This document shows, piece by piece, positions 53,235 to 64,000 of a DNA stretch of 64,000 nt. Where the stretch lies: NCBI GenBank assembly GCA_030584185.1, contig CP129495.1:62001-126000 (forward strand), given 5' to 3'. How positions within the stretch are numbered: position 1 is the stretch's first letter; each line of letters opens with the position of its first letter. The notes under the pieces are model-generated. The model ran no database searches. It worked only from the letters and a program-made list of their open reading frames with translations, and had not been told where the DNA came from. The position numbers and the translations under genes are program-made. The stretch is from Acidimicrobiia bacterium (lineage in GTDB: Bacteria > Actinomycetota > Acidimicrobiia > Spongiisociales > UBA11373).

Positions 53235-53828
53235 ATGCTCGATCTGAGAGCGCGCAAGAACGTGTCCCGGGCGGCCGACCCGGTGGCTCGCCTGCTCGGC
53301 AGGATCGGGCTGAGCCCGACGCTGGTGACGCTCGCCGGCCTGGCATTCTCGATCGCCGGGGCAGTGCTCATCGCACTGGGACATCTCACCTGGGGGGCGG
53401 GCACGCTCGGCTTCGGAGCCGTGCTCGACGTGCTGGACGGGGTCCTGGCCCGGCTCACCGGGACCGAGACCGTTCGCGGGGCGTTTCTCGACTCCTTCAC
53501 CGATCGGGTGGGGGAGGTGGCGGCCTGGACCGGGCTCGCCTTCTACCTCGGTGAGCGCGCCGAGGCGGCATTGGTGACCCTGTCGATAGTGGCGGTGTGC
53601 GGATCGCTCCTCATCCCCTACGTTCGCTCCCGGGCCGAGGCCCTCGGCGTCGACGGCAGGGGCGGCCTGCTCGGCCGGGCAGAGCGGCTCCTGGCCTTCG
53701 GATTCGGGATCGGTCTCGCCGGCCTCGGACTGCCCACCCTCGAGGCAACGATCTGGATCCTGGCCGTGGGCACATGGCTGACGGTCGTGCAGCGGTTCGC
53801 TCAGACCTGGAGACGCCTGGCGTCGTGA
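53235..53828 (+). CDS. pgsA: CDP-alcohol phosphatidyltransferase, probable phosphatidylinositol-phosphate synthase
   Basis: A 197-residue membrane enzyme with the CDP-alcohol motif D-G-x2-A-R-x8-G-x3-D-x3-D visible as DGVLARLTGTETVRGAFLDSFTD, and about six helices. Followed by an acyltransferase and a PimA-like mannosyltransferase in GTGA overlaps, the order of the mycobacterial pgsA1-Rv2611c-pimA cluster. The enzyme therefore most likely makes phosphatidylinositol phosphate for PIM lipids; phosphatidylglycerol-phosphate synthase is a less likely alternative. Confidence 0.88.
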   Translation: MLDLRARKNVSRAADPVARLLGRIGLSPTLVTLAGLAFSIAGAVLIALGHLTWGAGTLGFGAVLDVLDGVLARLTGTETVRGAFLDSFTDRVGEVAAWTGLAFYLGERAEAALVTLSIVAVCGSLLIPYVRSRAEALGVDGRGGLLGRAERLLAFGFGIGLAGLGLPTLEATIWILAVGTWLTVVQRFAQTWRRLAS

Positions 53829-54709
53829 GAGAGGCCCTCGGCTACTACGCCTACCGGTTCCTCTCCGGCGCGTTCGGACTGCTGCCTGCTGGCGTGGTGA
53901 GGCGGGTCGGGTTCGGCCTCGGCTGGCTGGGCTCGTTCATCGCCCGCGATCGGTTTCGCATGGCCCAGCGGCACCAGGCGCGGGTCGGTGGCGAGGGGCC
54001 TGACCTGCGGCGCCGAGCCCGATTGGTTTTCGCCCACTACGGCCGGTACTGGGCCGAGACCTTCTGGCTTCGCCCGAGACGCCATCACTCCATTCTGGAG
54101 CGGACCACCCTCGAGGGAGTGGAGCGTCTCCACGCCGCCATCGCCACCGGGCGCGGGGTGATCGTCGCCCTTCCCCACACGGGGAACTGGGAGGTGGCGG
54201 GACTCCGGGCAGCCGCCGAAGGGGCGCGGGTGCTCGCCGTCGCCGAAGACCTGGGCAACCAGCGGATCGTCGACTGGTTTGTCGCCATGCGCAACATGAT
54301 GGACATCGACATCGTGATCGCTCGCAAGGGGGGCCGTGTCACCCGCGACCTCCTCGAGCGTCTCGGGGCCGGAGGGGTGATCGCCCTGCTCGCCGACCGC
54401 GACGTCACCGGACGCGGCGTCGAGGCCGAGTTCTTCGGTGAGATCACGACGATGCCTGCTGGTCCCGTGGCCCTCGCCGATCGCACCGGGGCCGTGCTGT
54501 TGCCGGTGGGCATCTACTTCGGTGCCGGAGACCACCACCGGTTCGTCATCCATCCTGCCATGGGGATCCCGGCGGGGGACACCGCAGAGGAGAGGGTCCG
54601 CCTCGGCGTGGCGAAACTGGCAGGAATCCTGGAGGAGATCATCCGTGTCGCCCCGGAGCAGTGGCATCTGATCGTCCCCAACTGGGCTTCGGATCGGGCG
54701 TCGTCGTGA
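53825..54709 (+). CDS. patA: Phosphatidylinositol mannoside acyltransferase
   Basis: A 294-residue HtrB/LpxL-superfamily acyltransferase. The catalytic H-x4-E is PHTGNWE, and the second block is LLADRDVTGRGVEAEFFGE. GTG 53825 overlaps the preceding stop, and its own stop overlaps the pimA start. In mycobacteria the homologue acylates the mannose of PIM2 at the cytoplasmic face of the membrane. Confidence 0.88.
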   Translation: MREALGYYAYRFLSGAFGLLPAGVVRRVGFGLGWLGSFIARDRFRMAQRHQARVGGEGPDLRRRARLVFAHYGRYWAETFWLRPRRHHSILERTTLEGVERLHAAIATGRGVIVALPHTGNWEVAGLRAAAEGARVLAVAEDLGNQRIVDWFVAMRNMMDIDIVIARKGGRVTRDLLERLGAGGVIALLADRDVTGRGVEAEFFGEITTMPAGPVALADRTGAVLLPVGIYFGAGDHHRFVIHPAMGIPAGDTAEERVRLGVAKLAGILEEIIRVAPEQWHLIVPNWASDRASS

Positions 54710-55749
54710 GGATCGCCGTCGTCTGCCCGTACGCCTTCGATGCCCACGGGGGAGTGCAGGACCAGGTGGAGAGGCTGGTTCGATGGCTCGGCGAGGAGGG
54801 GCACGAGGCCTGGGCGGTGGCTCCCGGATCGGGGGGTCCTCCGGGGACCAGGACCGTCGGTGCCTGGCGCTCGGTTCCGGGAAACCGCGCCCGCGCCCCG
54901 ATCGCCGTCGATCCGCGTGCGGTTCGGCGCGTGGCCGAGGCCGTCGCCGACGCCGATGTGGTCCACGTCCATGAGCCTTTCATGCCGATGGTGTCGCTGG
55001 GGGCACTGCTGGCGGAGACACCCCCCGTCGTGGCCACGTTCCATGCCGATCCGGGCAAGGTGGGAAGGCGCCTCTATCGGCTGGCGCGTCCGCTGATGCG
55101 GCGGGTCGCCGGCCGCATCGCCGTGGCCACCGCGGTGAGTCGGGTGGCTGCTTCGGCGATCACGGGAGTTCCCCGGGTGAGGATCATTCCCAACGGCATC
55201 GATCTCGACCGGTTCGATCCCGAGGCGCTGGCGATCCCGGGGCGGGTGCTGTTCATCGGCCGGGACGAGCCCCGCAAGGGCCTCGATGTGTTGCTCCAGG
55301 CCTGGCCGCGGATACTGCGCGATGTTCCCGGTGCCACCCTGCGCGTCGTCGGTTCGGAGCGGGACTCGGGGCCCGTGGGTGTGACCTTCCTCGGGCGCCT
55401 GGGAGCCGAGGAGAAGGCGATCGAACTCGGGCGGTGCCAGGTGCTGGTCGCTCCCAACCTGGGGGGAGAGAGTTTCGGGCTGGTGGTGCTGGAGGGCCTG
55501 GCTGCTGGGCGCGCCGTGGTCGCCTCGGCACTGCCCGCATTCGCCGCCGTCGCCGGCGACTCGGCCGTTCTGGTACCGCCTCACGACCCGGTGGTGCTGG
55601 CAAGGGCGGTGGCCGACCTGCTGGTCGATCCGGCCGCGGCGAGGCGACTGGGGGACAGGGCGGCAGCGCGGGCCGCCGCCTTCGGGCGCGAGACGGTGCT
55701 CGGCGCCTACATCGCCGCATATCGGGATGCCATGGCCCACTCTGGTTGA
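54706..55749 (+). CDS. pimA: PimA-like phosphatidylinositol alpha-mannosyltransferase
   Basis: A 347-residue GT4 glycosyltransferase. The N-terminal acceptor domain starts [21 protein letters not shown]. The GDP-mannose domain contains [17 protein letters not shown] and the E-x7-E block [18 protein letters not shown]. Third gene of the PIM cluster, translationally coupled (GTGA). Expected to add the first mannose from GDP-mannose to phosphatidylinositol. Confidence 0.9.
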   Translation: MRIAVVCPYAFDAHGGVQDQVERLVRWLGEEGHEAWAVAPGSGGPPGTRTVGAWRSVPGNRARAPIAVDPRAVRRVAEAVADADVVHVHEPFMPMVSLGALLAETPPVVATFHADPGKVGRRLYRLARPLMRRVAGRIAVATAVSRVAASAITGVPRVRIIPNGIDLDRFDPEALAIPGRVLFIGRDEPRKGLDVLLQAWPRILRDVPGATLRVVGSERDSGPVGVTFLGRLGAEEKAIELGRCQVLVAPNLGGESFGLVVLEGLAAGRAVVASALPAFAAVAGDSAVLVPPHDPVVLARAVADLLVDPAAARRLGDRAAARAAAFGRETVLGAYIAAYRDAMAHSG

Positions 55750-55763
55750 GGCCCCGCCGACGG

Positions 55764-55769
55764 TAGAAT
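55764..55769 (+). promoter_or_regulatory. -10 element upstream of pdxS
   Basis: TAGAAT lies 27 bases before the pdxS GTG, with AAGGAG between. No well-spaced -35 is visible. Confidence 0.45.
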
Positions 55770-55795
55770 CGATCACTACTACAAGGAGTCATCCC

Positions 55796-56677
55796 GTGGA
55801 ACAGGGCACGGATCGCGTCAAGCGCGGGCTCGCCGAGATGCTGAAGGGCGGCGTCATCATGGACGTCACCACGGCGGATCAGGCCCGCATCGCCGAGGAG
55901 GCCGGAGCGGTGGCGGTGATGGCCTTGGAGCGGGTGCCGGCCGACATCCGTCGCGATGGGGGGGTGGCCCGGATGGCCGACCCTTCGCGGGTGGAGGAGA
56001 TCATTTCCGCCGTGTCGATCCCGGTCATGGCCAAGGTGCGGATCGGCCACTTCGTCGAAGCGCGGATCCTGCAGGCTCTCGGGGTCGACTACATAGACGA
56101 GTCCGAGGTGCTGACCCCGGCCGACGAGGCACACCACGTCGACAAGTGGCAGTTCACCGTCCCCTTCGTCTGTGGAGCGCGCGACCTGGGCGAGGCGCTG
56201 CGTCGCATCGGTGAGGGCGCCGCCATGATCCGAACCAAGGGCGAGGCGGGGACCGGCAACGTGGTGGAGGCGGTGCGCCACATGCGCGCCGTGACCGGAG
56301 GGATTCGACGGTTGCAGGCACTCGACCCCGAGCAGCTCATGTCGGAGGCCCGTGATCTGGGGGCGCCGTTCGATCTGGTGCAGGAGGTCGCCTCCACCGG
56401 ACGGCTGCCGGTGGTGAACTTCGCCGCCGGTGGGATCGCCACCCCGGCCGATGCAGCCCTGATGATGCAGCTCGGCTGTGACGGTGTCTTCGTCGGGTCC
56501 GGCGTCTTCAAGAGCGAAGATCCGTCACCGAGGGCGCGTGCCATCGTCGAGGCCACCACCTATCACTCCGATCCCCAGATCCTGGCCAAGGTGTCGCGTG
56601 GGCTGGGAGAGCCGATGGTGGGCATCGAGATGGACCGGCTCGCCGACGAGGATCGTCTGGCCCGCCGGGGCTGGTGA
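55796..56677 (+). CDS. pdxS: Pyridoxal 5'-phosphate synthase subunit PdxS
   Basis: A 293-residue TIM-barrel synthase making PLP from ribose 5-phosphate, glyceraldehyde 3-phosphate and ammonia. Conserved blocks: GGVIMDVTT, the Schiff-base lysine in [27 protein letters not shown] and [35 protein letters not shown] start with AAGGAG. Followed directly by pdxT. Confidence 0.97.
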   Translation: MEQGTDRVKRGLAEMLKGGVIMDVTTADQARIAEEAGAVAVMALERVPADIRRDGGVARMADPSRVEEIISAVSIPVMAKVRIGHFVEARILQALGVDYIDESEVLTPADEAHHVDKWQFTVPFVCGARDLGEALRRIGEGAAMIRTKGEAGTGNVVEAVRHMRAVTGGIRRLQALDPEQLMSEARDLGAPFDLVQEVASTGRLPVVNFAAGGIATPADAALMMQLGCDGVFVGSGVFKSEDPSPRARAIVEATTYHSDPQILAKVSRGLGEPMVGIEMDRLADEDRLARRGW

Positions 56678-56679
56678 CC

Positions 56680-57243
56680 ATGCGCGTCGGGGTTCTCGCC
56701 CTTCAGGGCGACTTCCGGGAGCACGCCGCCGCCCTGAAGGCGATCGGCGCCCAACCGGTGCTGGTCCGTCTGCCCCGGGATCTTGCCGGTCTGGAGGGGC
56801 TGGTGATCCCGGGCGGCGAGAGCACCACCATCGGGAAGCTCGCCGATCGGTACGGTCTGGTGGAGCCGCTCCGTGAGGCCATCGGGTCGGGCCTCCCCAC
56901 GCTCGGCACCTGCGCCGGGCTCATCTTCCTGGCGGCGGCGACCACCGAGGAGCAGCCGCAGGTTCAGCTCGGGGTTCTCGACGTCGTGGTGCAGCGCAAT
57001 GCATTCGGGTCTCAGGTGGCCTCCTTCGAGGCAGACCTCGACATCGCTGGACAGAAGGAGCCGATGAGGGCGGTGTTCATCCGCGCTCCCTGGATCGTGA
57101 AGGTGGGTTCGGGTGTGGAGGTGCTGGCCGAGGTCGACGGGCACCCGGTGATGGTTCGCGAGGGCGCAGTGATCGGGACCTCGTTCCACCCCGAGCTCAC
57201 CCGGGATGGCAGGGTCCATCGGATGATGTTCGAGAGCGGGTAG
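56680..57243 (+). CDS. pdxT: Pyridoxal 5'-phosphate synthase glutaminase PdxT
   Basis: A 187-residue class I glutaminase supplying ammonia to PdxS. Catalytic Cys78 in GTCAGLIFL and the His-Glu pair in SFHPELT; VIPGGESTTI is the oxyanion region. ATG 56680 lies two bases after the pdxS stop (an overlapping GTG at 56674 is also possible). Confidence 0.97.
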   Translation: MRVGVLALQGDFREHAAALKAIGAQPVLVRLPRDLAGLEGLVIPGGESTTIGKLADRYGLVEPLREAIGSGLPTLGTCAGLIFLAAATTEEQPQVQLGVLDVVVQRNAFGSQVASFEADLDIAGQKEPMRAVFIRAPWIVKVGSGVEVLAEVDGHPVMVREGAVIGTSFHPELTRDGRVHRMMFESG

Positions 57244-57251
57244 GAGGTCTC

Positions 57252-57992
57252 ATGTCGGGTCACTCGAAGTGGTCGACGATCAAGCACAAGAAGGGTGCCA
57301 AGGACGCCCAGCGGGGCAAGCTGTTCGCCAAGCTGGCACGCGCCGTGGAGGTGGCAGCACGAGAGGGAGGCGGCGATCCCGATGCCAACGCCACCCTGGC
57401 GCAGGCGGTGGCCAAGGCCAAGGCGGCTTCCATGCCCAACGACAACATCGACCGGGCGATCAAGCGCGGGGCGGGCGAGATCGGCGGCGCCGCATACGAG
57501 GAGGTCTGGTACGAGGGGTACGGTCCGGGCGGTGTTGCGGTGTTCGTGCAGGTGCTCACCGACAACCGGAACCGCGCCGCCTCCGACGTCCGGACGGCCT
57601 TCAGCCGCGCCGGCGGAAACCTGGGCGAGCCTGGTTCGGTGGCGTACCTGTTCAGCCAGTGCGGCTATCTGCTCGCCGCAGGTGACGAGGACGCCATCCT
57701 GCTCGCCTCGCTGGATGCAGGTGCCGAGGACGTGCGTCCCGGCGACGGCGAGCACGAGGTGATCTGCCCGCCGGGACTCCTCTTCCAGGTGCAGGCCGCC
57801 ATGGAGGAAGCCGGGATCGAGGTACGCGCCGCCGAGGTCACCTGGCTGCCGTCCACCACCATCCGCCTGGATGAGGCAGGCGCCCGGGCGGTTCTCCGGC
57901 TGGTGGATGCCCTCGAGGACCTCGACGACGTACAGACCGTCTTCGCCAACTTCGACATCTCCGACGAGGTGATGGCGGCGGTCGCAGGCTGA
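57252..57992 (+). CDS. YebC/PmpR-family protein
   Basis: A 246-residue protein with the family N-terminus SGHSKWSTIKHKKGAKDAQRGKLF and the central MPNDNIDRAIKRGAGE and NRNRAASDVRTAFSR blocks. Members have been described both as DNA-binding regulators and as factors relieving ribosome stalling. It sits between pdxT and ruvC, its usual position in many bacteria. Confidence 0.95.
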   Translation: MSGHSKWSTIKHKKGAKDAQRGKLFAKLARAVEVAAREGGGDPDANATLAQAVAKAKAASMPNDNIDRAIKRGAGEIGGAAYEEVWYEGYGPGGVAVFVQVLTDNRNRAASDVRTAFSRAGGNLGEPGSVAYLFSQCGYLLAAGDEDAILLASLDAGAEDVRPGDGEHEVICPPGLLFQVQAAMEEAGIEVRAAEVTWLPSTTIRLDEAGARAVLRLVDALEDLDDVQTVFANFDISDEVMAAVAG

Positions 57993-58044
57993 GCGTTCCC
58001 GGGGCTGCAATTCCGCCCGGCGACGTGAGCGGCGTGTAACCTAC

Positions 58045-58058
58045 CGTACACATGTTCG
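58045..58058. promoter_or_regulatory. Near-consensus LexA box over the ruvC start
   Basis: CGTACACATGTTCG differs from CGAAC-N4-GTTCG at one base and overlaps the ruvC ATG. In mycobacteria ruvCAB is part of the SOS regulon, so this is a plausible LexA site. Confidence 0.65.
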
Positions 58059-58543
58059 TCCTCGGCATCGACCCGGGCCTCTCCACATTGGGGTATGGAG
58101 TGATCGAGGGGGGCTCGGTGGTCCGTCCCGTCGCCGTGGGCGTGATCCGCACCGATCCGGCTCTCGCCACCTCCGTCCGGCTGCAGGAGTTGGCAGGCGA
58201 CCTCGAGGCGATCATCGCCGAGTACCGTCCCGATCAGGCTGCCATCGAGGAGGTGTTCGTGAATCGAAACCTTCACTCGGCCCTGGGCGTGGGGCGGGCT
58301 TCGGGGGTCGCCATCCTGTTGGCGGCTCGGGCGGGGATGGAAGTGCACGAGTACACACCTACCGAGGTGAAGAAGGCGGTCACCGGCCGGGGTGACGCCT
58401 CCAAGGCTCAGGTGCAACACATGGTGGCGCGAAGACTCGGTCTCGCCGCCGCCCCGGCTCCCGCCGACGCCGCCGACGCCCTGGCCGTCGCCTTGTGCCA
58501 TCTGCAGACCTTTGCCTCTCTGCGTGCCGGAGGCCGACGGTGA
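58052..58543 (+). CDS. ruvC: Holliday junction endonuclease RuvC
   Basis: A 163-residue resolvase cutting Holliday junctions. Acidic metal ligands: Asp7 in GIDPGLSTLGYG, Glu in AAIEEVFVNRN, and the C-terminal DAADALAVALCH. Coupled to ruvA by a GTGA overlap. The possible LexA box over its start suggests damage induction of the whole ruvCAB set. Confidence 0.96.
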   Translation: MFVLGIDPGLSTLGYGVIEGGSVVRPVAVGVIRTDPALATSVRLQELAGDLEAIIAEYRPDQAAIEEVFVNRNLHSALGVGRASGVAILLAARAGMEVHEYTPTEVKKAVTGRGDASKAQVQHMVARRLGLAAAPAPADAADALAVALCHLQTFASLRAGGRR

Positions 58544-59106
58544 TCGGCCGCCTGAGGGGGCTGGTAGCCGGCCGTCACGGTGAGGGTGCTCTCATCGAAG
58601 TGGATGGCGTCGGCTACGAGGTCGCCATGCCGGGGCGCGACCTCGCTCTGCTGCCCGCCGTCGGGGAGGAGGCGGTGGTGCACACCCACCTCCACGTTCG
58701 CGAGGATGTGATGGCCCTCTACGGCTTCGCCGGCGAGGATGGACGGAACCTCTTCCGCCTCCTGATCGCCACCAGCGGAGTCGGCCCCAAGCTGGCGCTG
58801 GCGATTCTCGGGGTGTTGCCGCCGGAGAGGCTGCGGGCCGCCGTCCTCGCCGAGGACGTCGATGCCCTCACCCAGGTCCCCGGCATCGGCACCCGCAGTG
58901 CTCAGAAGCTGGTGCTCGACCTTCGGGCGCGACTCGCCCTCCCCGCCGGCGACATTCCAGGGCCTGGCGGCATGGCCGAGGTGCGCCGGGCACTCGAGGG
59001 TCTCGGGTACGACGCTTCCGAGATTCGAGAGGCGATCGACGGTCTCGAGGGTGACGACCCACAGGCCTTGCTCAAGTCCGCACTGCAGCGTCTGGGCCGG
59101 AGATGA
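58540..59106 (+). CDS. ruvA: Holliday junction branch migration protein RuvA
   Basis: A 188-residue junction-binding protein. OB-fold N-terminus ([13 protein letters not shown]), helix-hairpin-helix motifs ([15 protein letters not shown] and [16 protein letters not shown]) and a C-terminal RuvB-contact domain ([18 protein letters not shown]). GTG start overlaps ruvC; the stop overlaps ruvB (ATGA). Confidence 0.96.
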   Translation: MIGRLRGLVAGRHGEGALIEVDGVGYEVAMPGRDLALLPAVGEEAVVHTHLHVREDVMALYGFAGEDGRNLFRLLIATSGVGPKLALAILGVLPPERLRAAVLAEDVDALTQVPGIGTRSAQKLVLDLRARLALPAGDIPGPGGMAEVRRALEGLGYDASEIREAIDGLEGDDPQALLKSALQRLGRR

Positions 59107-60128
59107 GGGAGGAGGGCCTCCTGGCGGCGCGTCCCGGCCCCGAGGAGGCCGCCTTCGAGGCCGGATTGCGTCCGGGGACCCTCGACGAGTTCATCGGACA
59201 GGACGACCTCAAGGAGCGTCTCTCGATCCTCATCGAGGCGGCACGCCAGCGGGGTGAGCCTCTCGACCATGTCCTCTTCAGCGGGCCGCCGGGTCTGGGC
59301 AAGACCACCCTGGCTTCCATCCTCGCCGATGGCATGGCGGCCCAGTTTCGGGGGACCTCGGGCCCTGCCCTCGAGCGGGCAGGCGACCTCGCCGCCATCC
59401 TGTCGAACCTGGGCCCCGGCGATGTGATGTTCATCGACGAGATCCACCGGCTTCCCCGCCAGGTCGAGGAGATCCTGTACACGGCGATGGAGGACTTCCA
59501 CCTCGACGTCGTGGTGGGCAAGGGTGCCGGGGCCAGCTCGATCCGTCTCGACCTGCCGCCCTTCACCCTGATCGGTGCCACCACGCGAGTGGGGAGGGTG
59601 TCGGCGCCTCTGCGCGACCGCTTCGGATACGTGGCGCGCATCGACTACTACCAGGCGGTGGAGCTGGAGTCGGTGGTGAGGCGGTCGGCCGGCCTACTCG
59701 AGATCCCGATTGCCGACAGTGGGGCCGCCGCCATCGCCCTGCGTTCTCGCGGCACGCCGCGAATCGCCAACCGCCTCCTGCGGCGGGTGCGCGACTTCGC
59801 ATCGGTTCGGGCAGGTGGCGTCATCGACGACGGCACCGCCCGGCGGGCCCTCGAGGTCTTCGAGGTCGACCCGGCCGGGCTCGATCGGATCGACCGCGCC
59901 ATCCTCGAGGCGGTGATCCTCAAGTTCGGCGGTGGTCCGGTGGGTCTGTCCACGCTGGCGATCGCCGTCAGCGAGGAGACCCAGACCGTCGAGGACGCCT
60001 ACGAGCCGTTCCTGCTGCAGATGGGGTTCCTGCAGCGCACGCCTCGCGGCCGGATCGCCACCCGGCTCGCCTATGAGCACCTGGGGCTGGAGGCCCCCGG
60101 CGTCGACCATCAGGGCAGGCTCCTCTAG
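59103..60128 (+). CDS. ruvB: Holliday junction branch migration ATPase RuvB
   Basis: A 341-residue AAA+ motor. Walker [13 protein letters not shown], Walker [10 protein letters not shown], sensor 1 [17 protein letters not shown] and a C-terminal winged helix ending [15 protein letters not shown]. Works with RuvA to drive branch migration. Start ATG overlaps ruvA. Confidence 0.97.
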   Translation: MREEGLLAARPGPEEAAFEAGLRPGTLDEFIGQDDLKERLSILIEAARQRGEPLDHVLFSGPPGLGKTTLASILADGMAAQFRGTSGPALERAGDLAAILSNLGPGDVMFIDEIHRLPRQVEEILYTAMEDFHLDVVVGKGAGASSIRLDLPPFTLIGATTRVGRVSAPLRDRFGYVARIDYYQAVELESVVRRSAGLLEIPIADSGAAAIALRSRGTPRIANRLLRRVRDFASVRAGGVIDDGTARRALEVFEVDPAGLDRIDRAILEAVILKFGGGPVGLSTLAIAVSEETQTVEDAYEPFLLQMGFLQRTPRGRIATRLAYEHLGLEAPGVDHQGRLL

Positions 60129-60183
60129 CGGGTTCCCCGGTTCGGCCGAAGGATGACGGCGGCCATTAGGTTGTCCCCCTCCG

Positions 60184-62291
<2,108 letters not shown>

Positions 62292-62356
62292 CAGGGGCTA
62301 CTCTTCGAACTCCCCGGGGCGATCCTCCCGGGGTGGTTCGCGACTCCGGAGGACCG

Positions 62357-62665
62357 ATGATCCAAATCCTCGCCCAGACCGCCGAGGACGCCGCCGCCGA
62401 AGGTTCGGCGTGGCAGGTGCTGATCCTCTACGCCGTGATCATCGGCGGGCTGTTCTACTTCCTGATGATCCGCCCTCAGCGGACGCGGATGCGCCGTCAC
62501 CAGGAGCTCGTGTCGTCGATGGCGGTCGGTGACGAGGTCACGACCATCGGCGGGATCTTCGGCAGGATCGAGTTCCTCGACGACGAGAGTGCCGTGCTGC
62601 TGGTGGAGGGTGGCGGGCGACTGCGTGTGCTGCGCCGCGCCCTTGCCGGAAAGGTGACCCGGTAA
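62357..62665 (+). CDS. yajC: Preprotein translocase subunit YajC
   Basis: A 102-residue protein with one N-terminal helix (about 20-40, WQVLILYAVIIGGLFYFLMIRPQR) and a cytoplasmic domain with GDEVTTIGGIFGRI. Partner of SecDF. The start at 62357 is preceded by CGGAGGA. Confidence 0.95.
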   Translation: MIQILAQTAEDAAAEGSAWQVLILYAVIIGGLFYFLMIRPQRTRMRRHQELVSSMAVGDEVTTIGGIFGRIEFLDDESAVLLVEGGGRLRVLRRALAGKVTR

Positions 62666-62669
62666 GCGG

Positions 62670-64000
62670 ATGACGCGTCGGTCGGCCCTGATCACCCTGG
62701 GGATGACGCTTGCCGTCGTCTATGGGGGCATGGCGCTCACCCAGTTGGGTGGCGTCAGGCCCCTGCTCGGCCTCGATCTCCAGGGCGGGTTCTCGGTGGT
62801 GCTCGAGGCCGAGGAAGGAACCGATCCCGAGGTCCTCGATCAGGCAGTCGAGATCATGCGCCGGCGCATCGAGGCCCTGGGCGGCGTGCAGGAGCCGGAG
62901 ATCGCCGTGGTCGGCGACTCCACCGTCGAGGTGCAGCTGCCCGGCGTCACCGACCGGGATCGGGCACTCGAGGCCGTGGGAACCACGGGATCGCTCGAGT
63001 TCAGGCCGGTGCGTCAGGTGAGCCCCATCCCTGGGGTGAGCCCGGTGTTCTTCGGAGCCACCCCGACCCCAGAGCCGGAACCCGACACCACCACGACCAC
63101 GGTTCCCTCGGTGGGCGGCACAACCTCGACCACGGCCGGCGAGGGCACGGCCTCGACCACCACCACGACCACCGTGCCGGAGGGGTCCACGACCACGGAG
63201 CCATCGACCACCACCACGACGCTCGATCCGACCGAGGGCATCGTGCTGCCCGCCGGGGTCACCTGGTGCGACGAGGTCGAACAGGCCGGATGCGTCGATC
63301 GGGAGTCGGGCCTGACCGTCGACCCCGATCCCACCCTGGACGCCTTCCTCACCACGGGCCCCGCCGGTGGGGACATCATCTATCACACCGCTCCCGCCCG
63401 GATCCTCGGCTCCGACCTCGAGGGTGCCCAGGCGCAGTTCTCCGGAGGCACATCAGGGAGCGGCAACGTCGTCGGCTCCTGGGTCGTGGTGCTCGACTTC
63501 ACGGCCGAGGGCGGCGACAAGTTCGCCGAGGTGACCAGGGAGCTGGCCAACTACGCCATCGGCGATCCCAGGCGCCAGTTCGCCATCGTCCTCGACGGAG
63601 AGGTGCAGTCGGCGCCCCAGGTGTCACCCGAGGTGGATCCCAACACCGGGATCACCGGAGGCAGCGCCATCATCACCCTCGGCTCCTCGGCCGATCAGGA
63701 GGAGGAGGCGCGCAGCCTCTCCGTCGTCCTCCGCTACGGAGCGCTGCCAGCGGCCTTCGAGATCTCCACGGTTCAATCGGTCTCGGCGACGCTGGGGTCG
63801 GATTCGCTGCGCGCCGGCCTGATCGCCGGATTCGGCGGCCTGGCGCTCGTCGCCATGGCCATGATCCTGTACTACCGGGCTCTCGGGCTGGTGAACGTCA
63901 TCGGCCTCACCGTGTTCGGCAGCCTGATGTTGATGGTCTTCTCCCTGCTCGGGGAGTGGCAGGGGGTCACCCTCACCCTTGCCGGAGTGGCCGGCGTGAT
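62670..64000 (+). CDS. secD: Protein translocase subunit SecD (3' end outside window)
   Basis: First 443 or so residues of SecD, a proton-driven Sec-export motor. N-terminal helix, GLDLQGGFSVVLEAE block, first exterior (P1) domain, and the C-terminal helices starting near SLRAGLIAGFGGLALVAMAMILYYRALG. The P1 domain is interrupted by a Thr/Ser/Pro-rich low-complexity stretch (about residues 133-190, many TTTTT blocks), an actinobacterial feature longer than usual. Start ATG 62670, four bases after yajC. Confidence 0.95.
   Translation, partial: MTRRSALITLGMTLAVVYGGMALTQLGGVRPLLGLDLQGGFSVVLEAEEGTDPEVLDQAVEIMRRRIEALGGVQEPEIAVVGDSTVEVQLPGVTDRDRALEAVGTTGSLEFRPVRQVSPIPGVSPVFFGATPTPEPEPDTTTTTVPSVGGTTSTTAGEGTASTTTTTTVPEGSTTTEPSTTTTTLDPTEGIVLPAGVTWCDEVEQAGCVDRESGLTVDPDPTLDAFLTTGPAGGDIIYHTAPARILGSDLEGAQAQFSGGTSGSGNVVGSWVVVLDFTAEGGDKFAEVTRELANYAIGDPRRQFAIVLDGEVQSAPQVSPEVDPNTGITGGSAIITLGSSADQEEEARSLSVVLRYGALPAAFEISTVQSVSATLGSDSLRAGLIAGFGGLALVAMAMILYYRALGLVNVIGLTVFGSLMLMVFSLLGEWQGVTLTLAGVAGV

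Overview
The window is a G+C-rich, densely packed chromosomal segment of an actinobacterium. The evidence is a LexA operator of the CGAAC-N4-GTTCG type, a SOS-linked LysM protein divergent from lexA, a three-gene phosphatidylinositol mannoside cluster (CDP-alcohol phosphotransferase, acyltransferase, PimA-like mannosyltransferase), pdxST, and many GTGA/ATGA gene overlaps. Queuosine genes (queA, tgt) beside ruvCAB and yajC-secD, together with this GC, suggest a deep actinobacterial lineage such as the Acidimicrobiia. That placement is inference, not proof.

Layout. 1-11.6 kb: housekeeping genes (miaB end, miaA, dapF, lexA, a LysM SOS gene, nrdR, dut), a tRNA-Gly/Cys/Val cluster, a secreted M23 endopeptidase, an acyl-CoA synthetase and a thioredoxin/NHL lipoprotein. 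11.6-27.35 kb, all on the minus strand: an inducible catabolic regulon. It holds a BMP-type ABC importer, a VOC protein with a FadR-type GntR regulator, an alcohol dehydrogenase (carrying two compensating frameshifts), an FGGY kinase and a DhnA/LsrF-type aldolase, then an aldehyde dehydrogenase with a glycine-reductase-like selenoenzyme (grdE-grdB-grdC-grdA). grdA and grdB each contain an in-frame UGA at the family's selenocysteine position, and grdB has a SECIS-like hairpin 11 nt after its UGA. Near-identical GGTCAGACC palindromes sit upstream of all four transcription units and tie them into one regulon.

27.4-32.4 kb: a DMT permease, two DUF2269-like membrane proteins, a sensor kinase of unusual order, a small metallopeptidase, a GNAT enzyme and tRNA-Val(CAC). 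32.3-42.1 kb: a decayed integrated element whose ends are a 48-bp direct repeat of the tRNA-Val 3' half. It contains an IS481-type transposase fragment, an intact IS3-family element, a relaxase/helicase remnant, an ECF sigma factor with its membrane partner, two secreted crystallin/I36-like proteins, a lipoprotein and a LolD/FtsX-type ABC system. I saw no integrase. 42.2-64 kb: core genes including a patatin-like lipase, thrS, an MMPL/RND exporter, citrate synthase, an EF-G paralogue, the PIM cluster, pdxST, the YebC-family gene, ruvCAB, queA, tgt, yajC and the start of secD.

The most interesting system is the selenoprotein reductase regulon. Its GrdE-like subunit lacks the cysteine that normally matures into the pyruvoyl cofactor (Val246-Tyr247 replaces Asn-Cys), no grdD is present, and the genes are co-regulated with a sugar-type kinase, an aldolase and a BMP-type importer. 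This points to a divergent selenium-dependent reductive cleavage of an unidentified substrate rather than ordinary Stickland glycine reduction. selA, selB, selC and selD are not in the window and must lie elsewhere.
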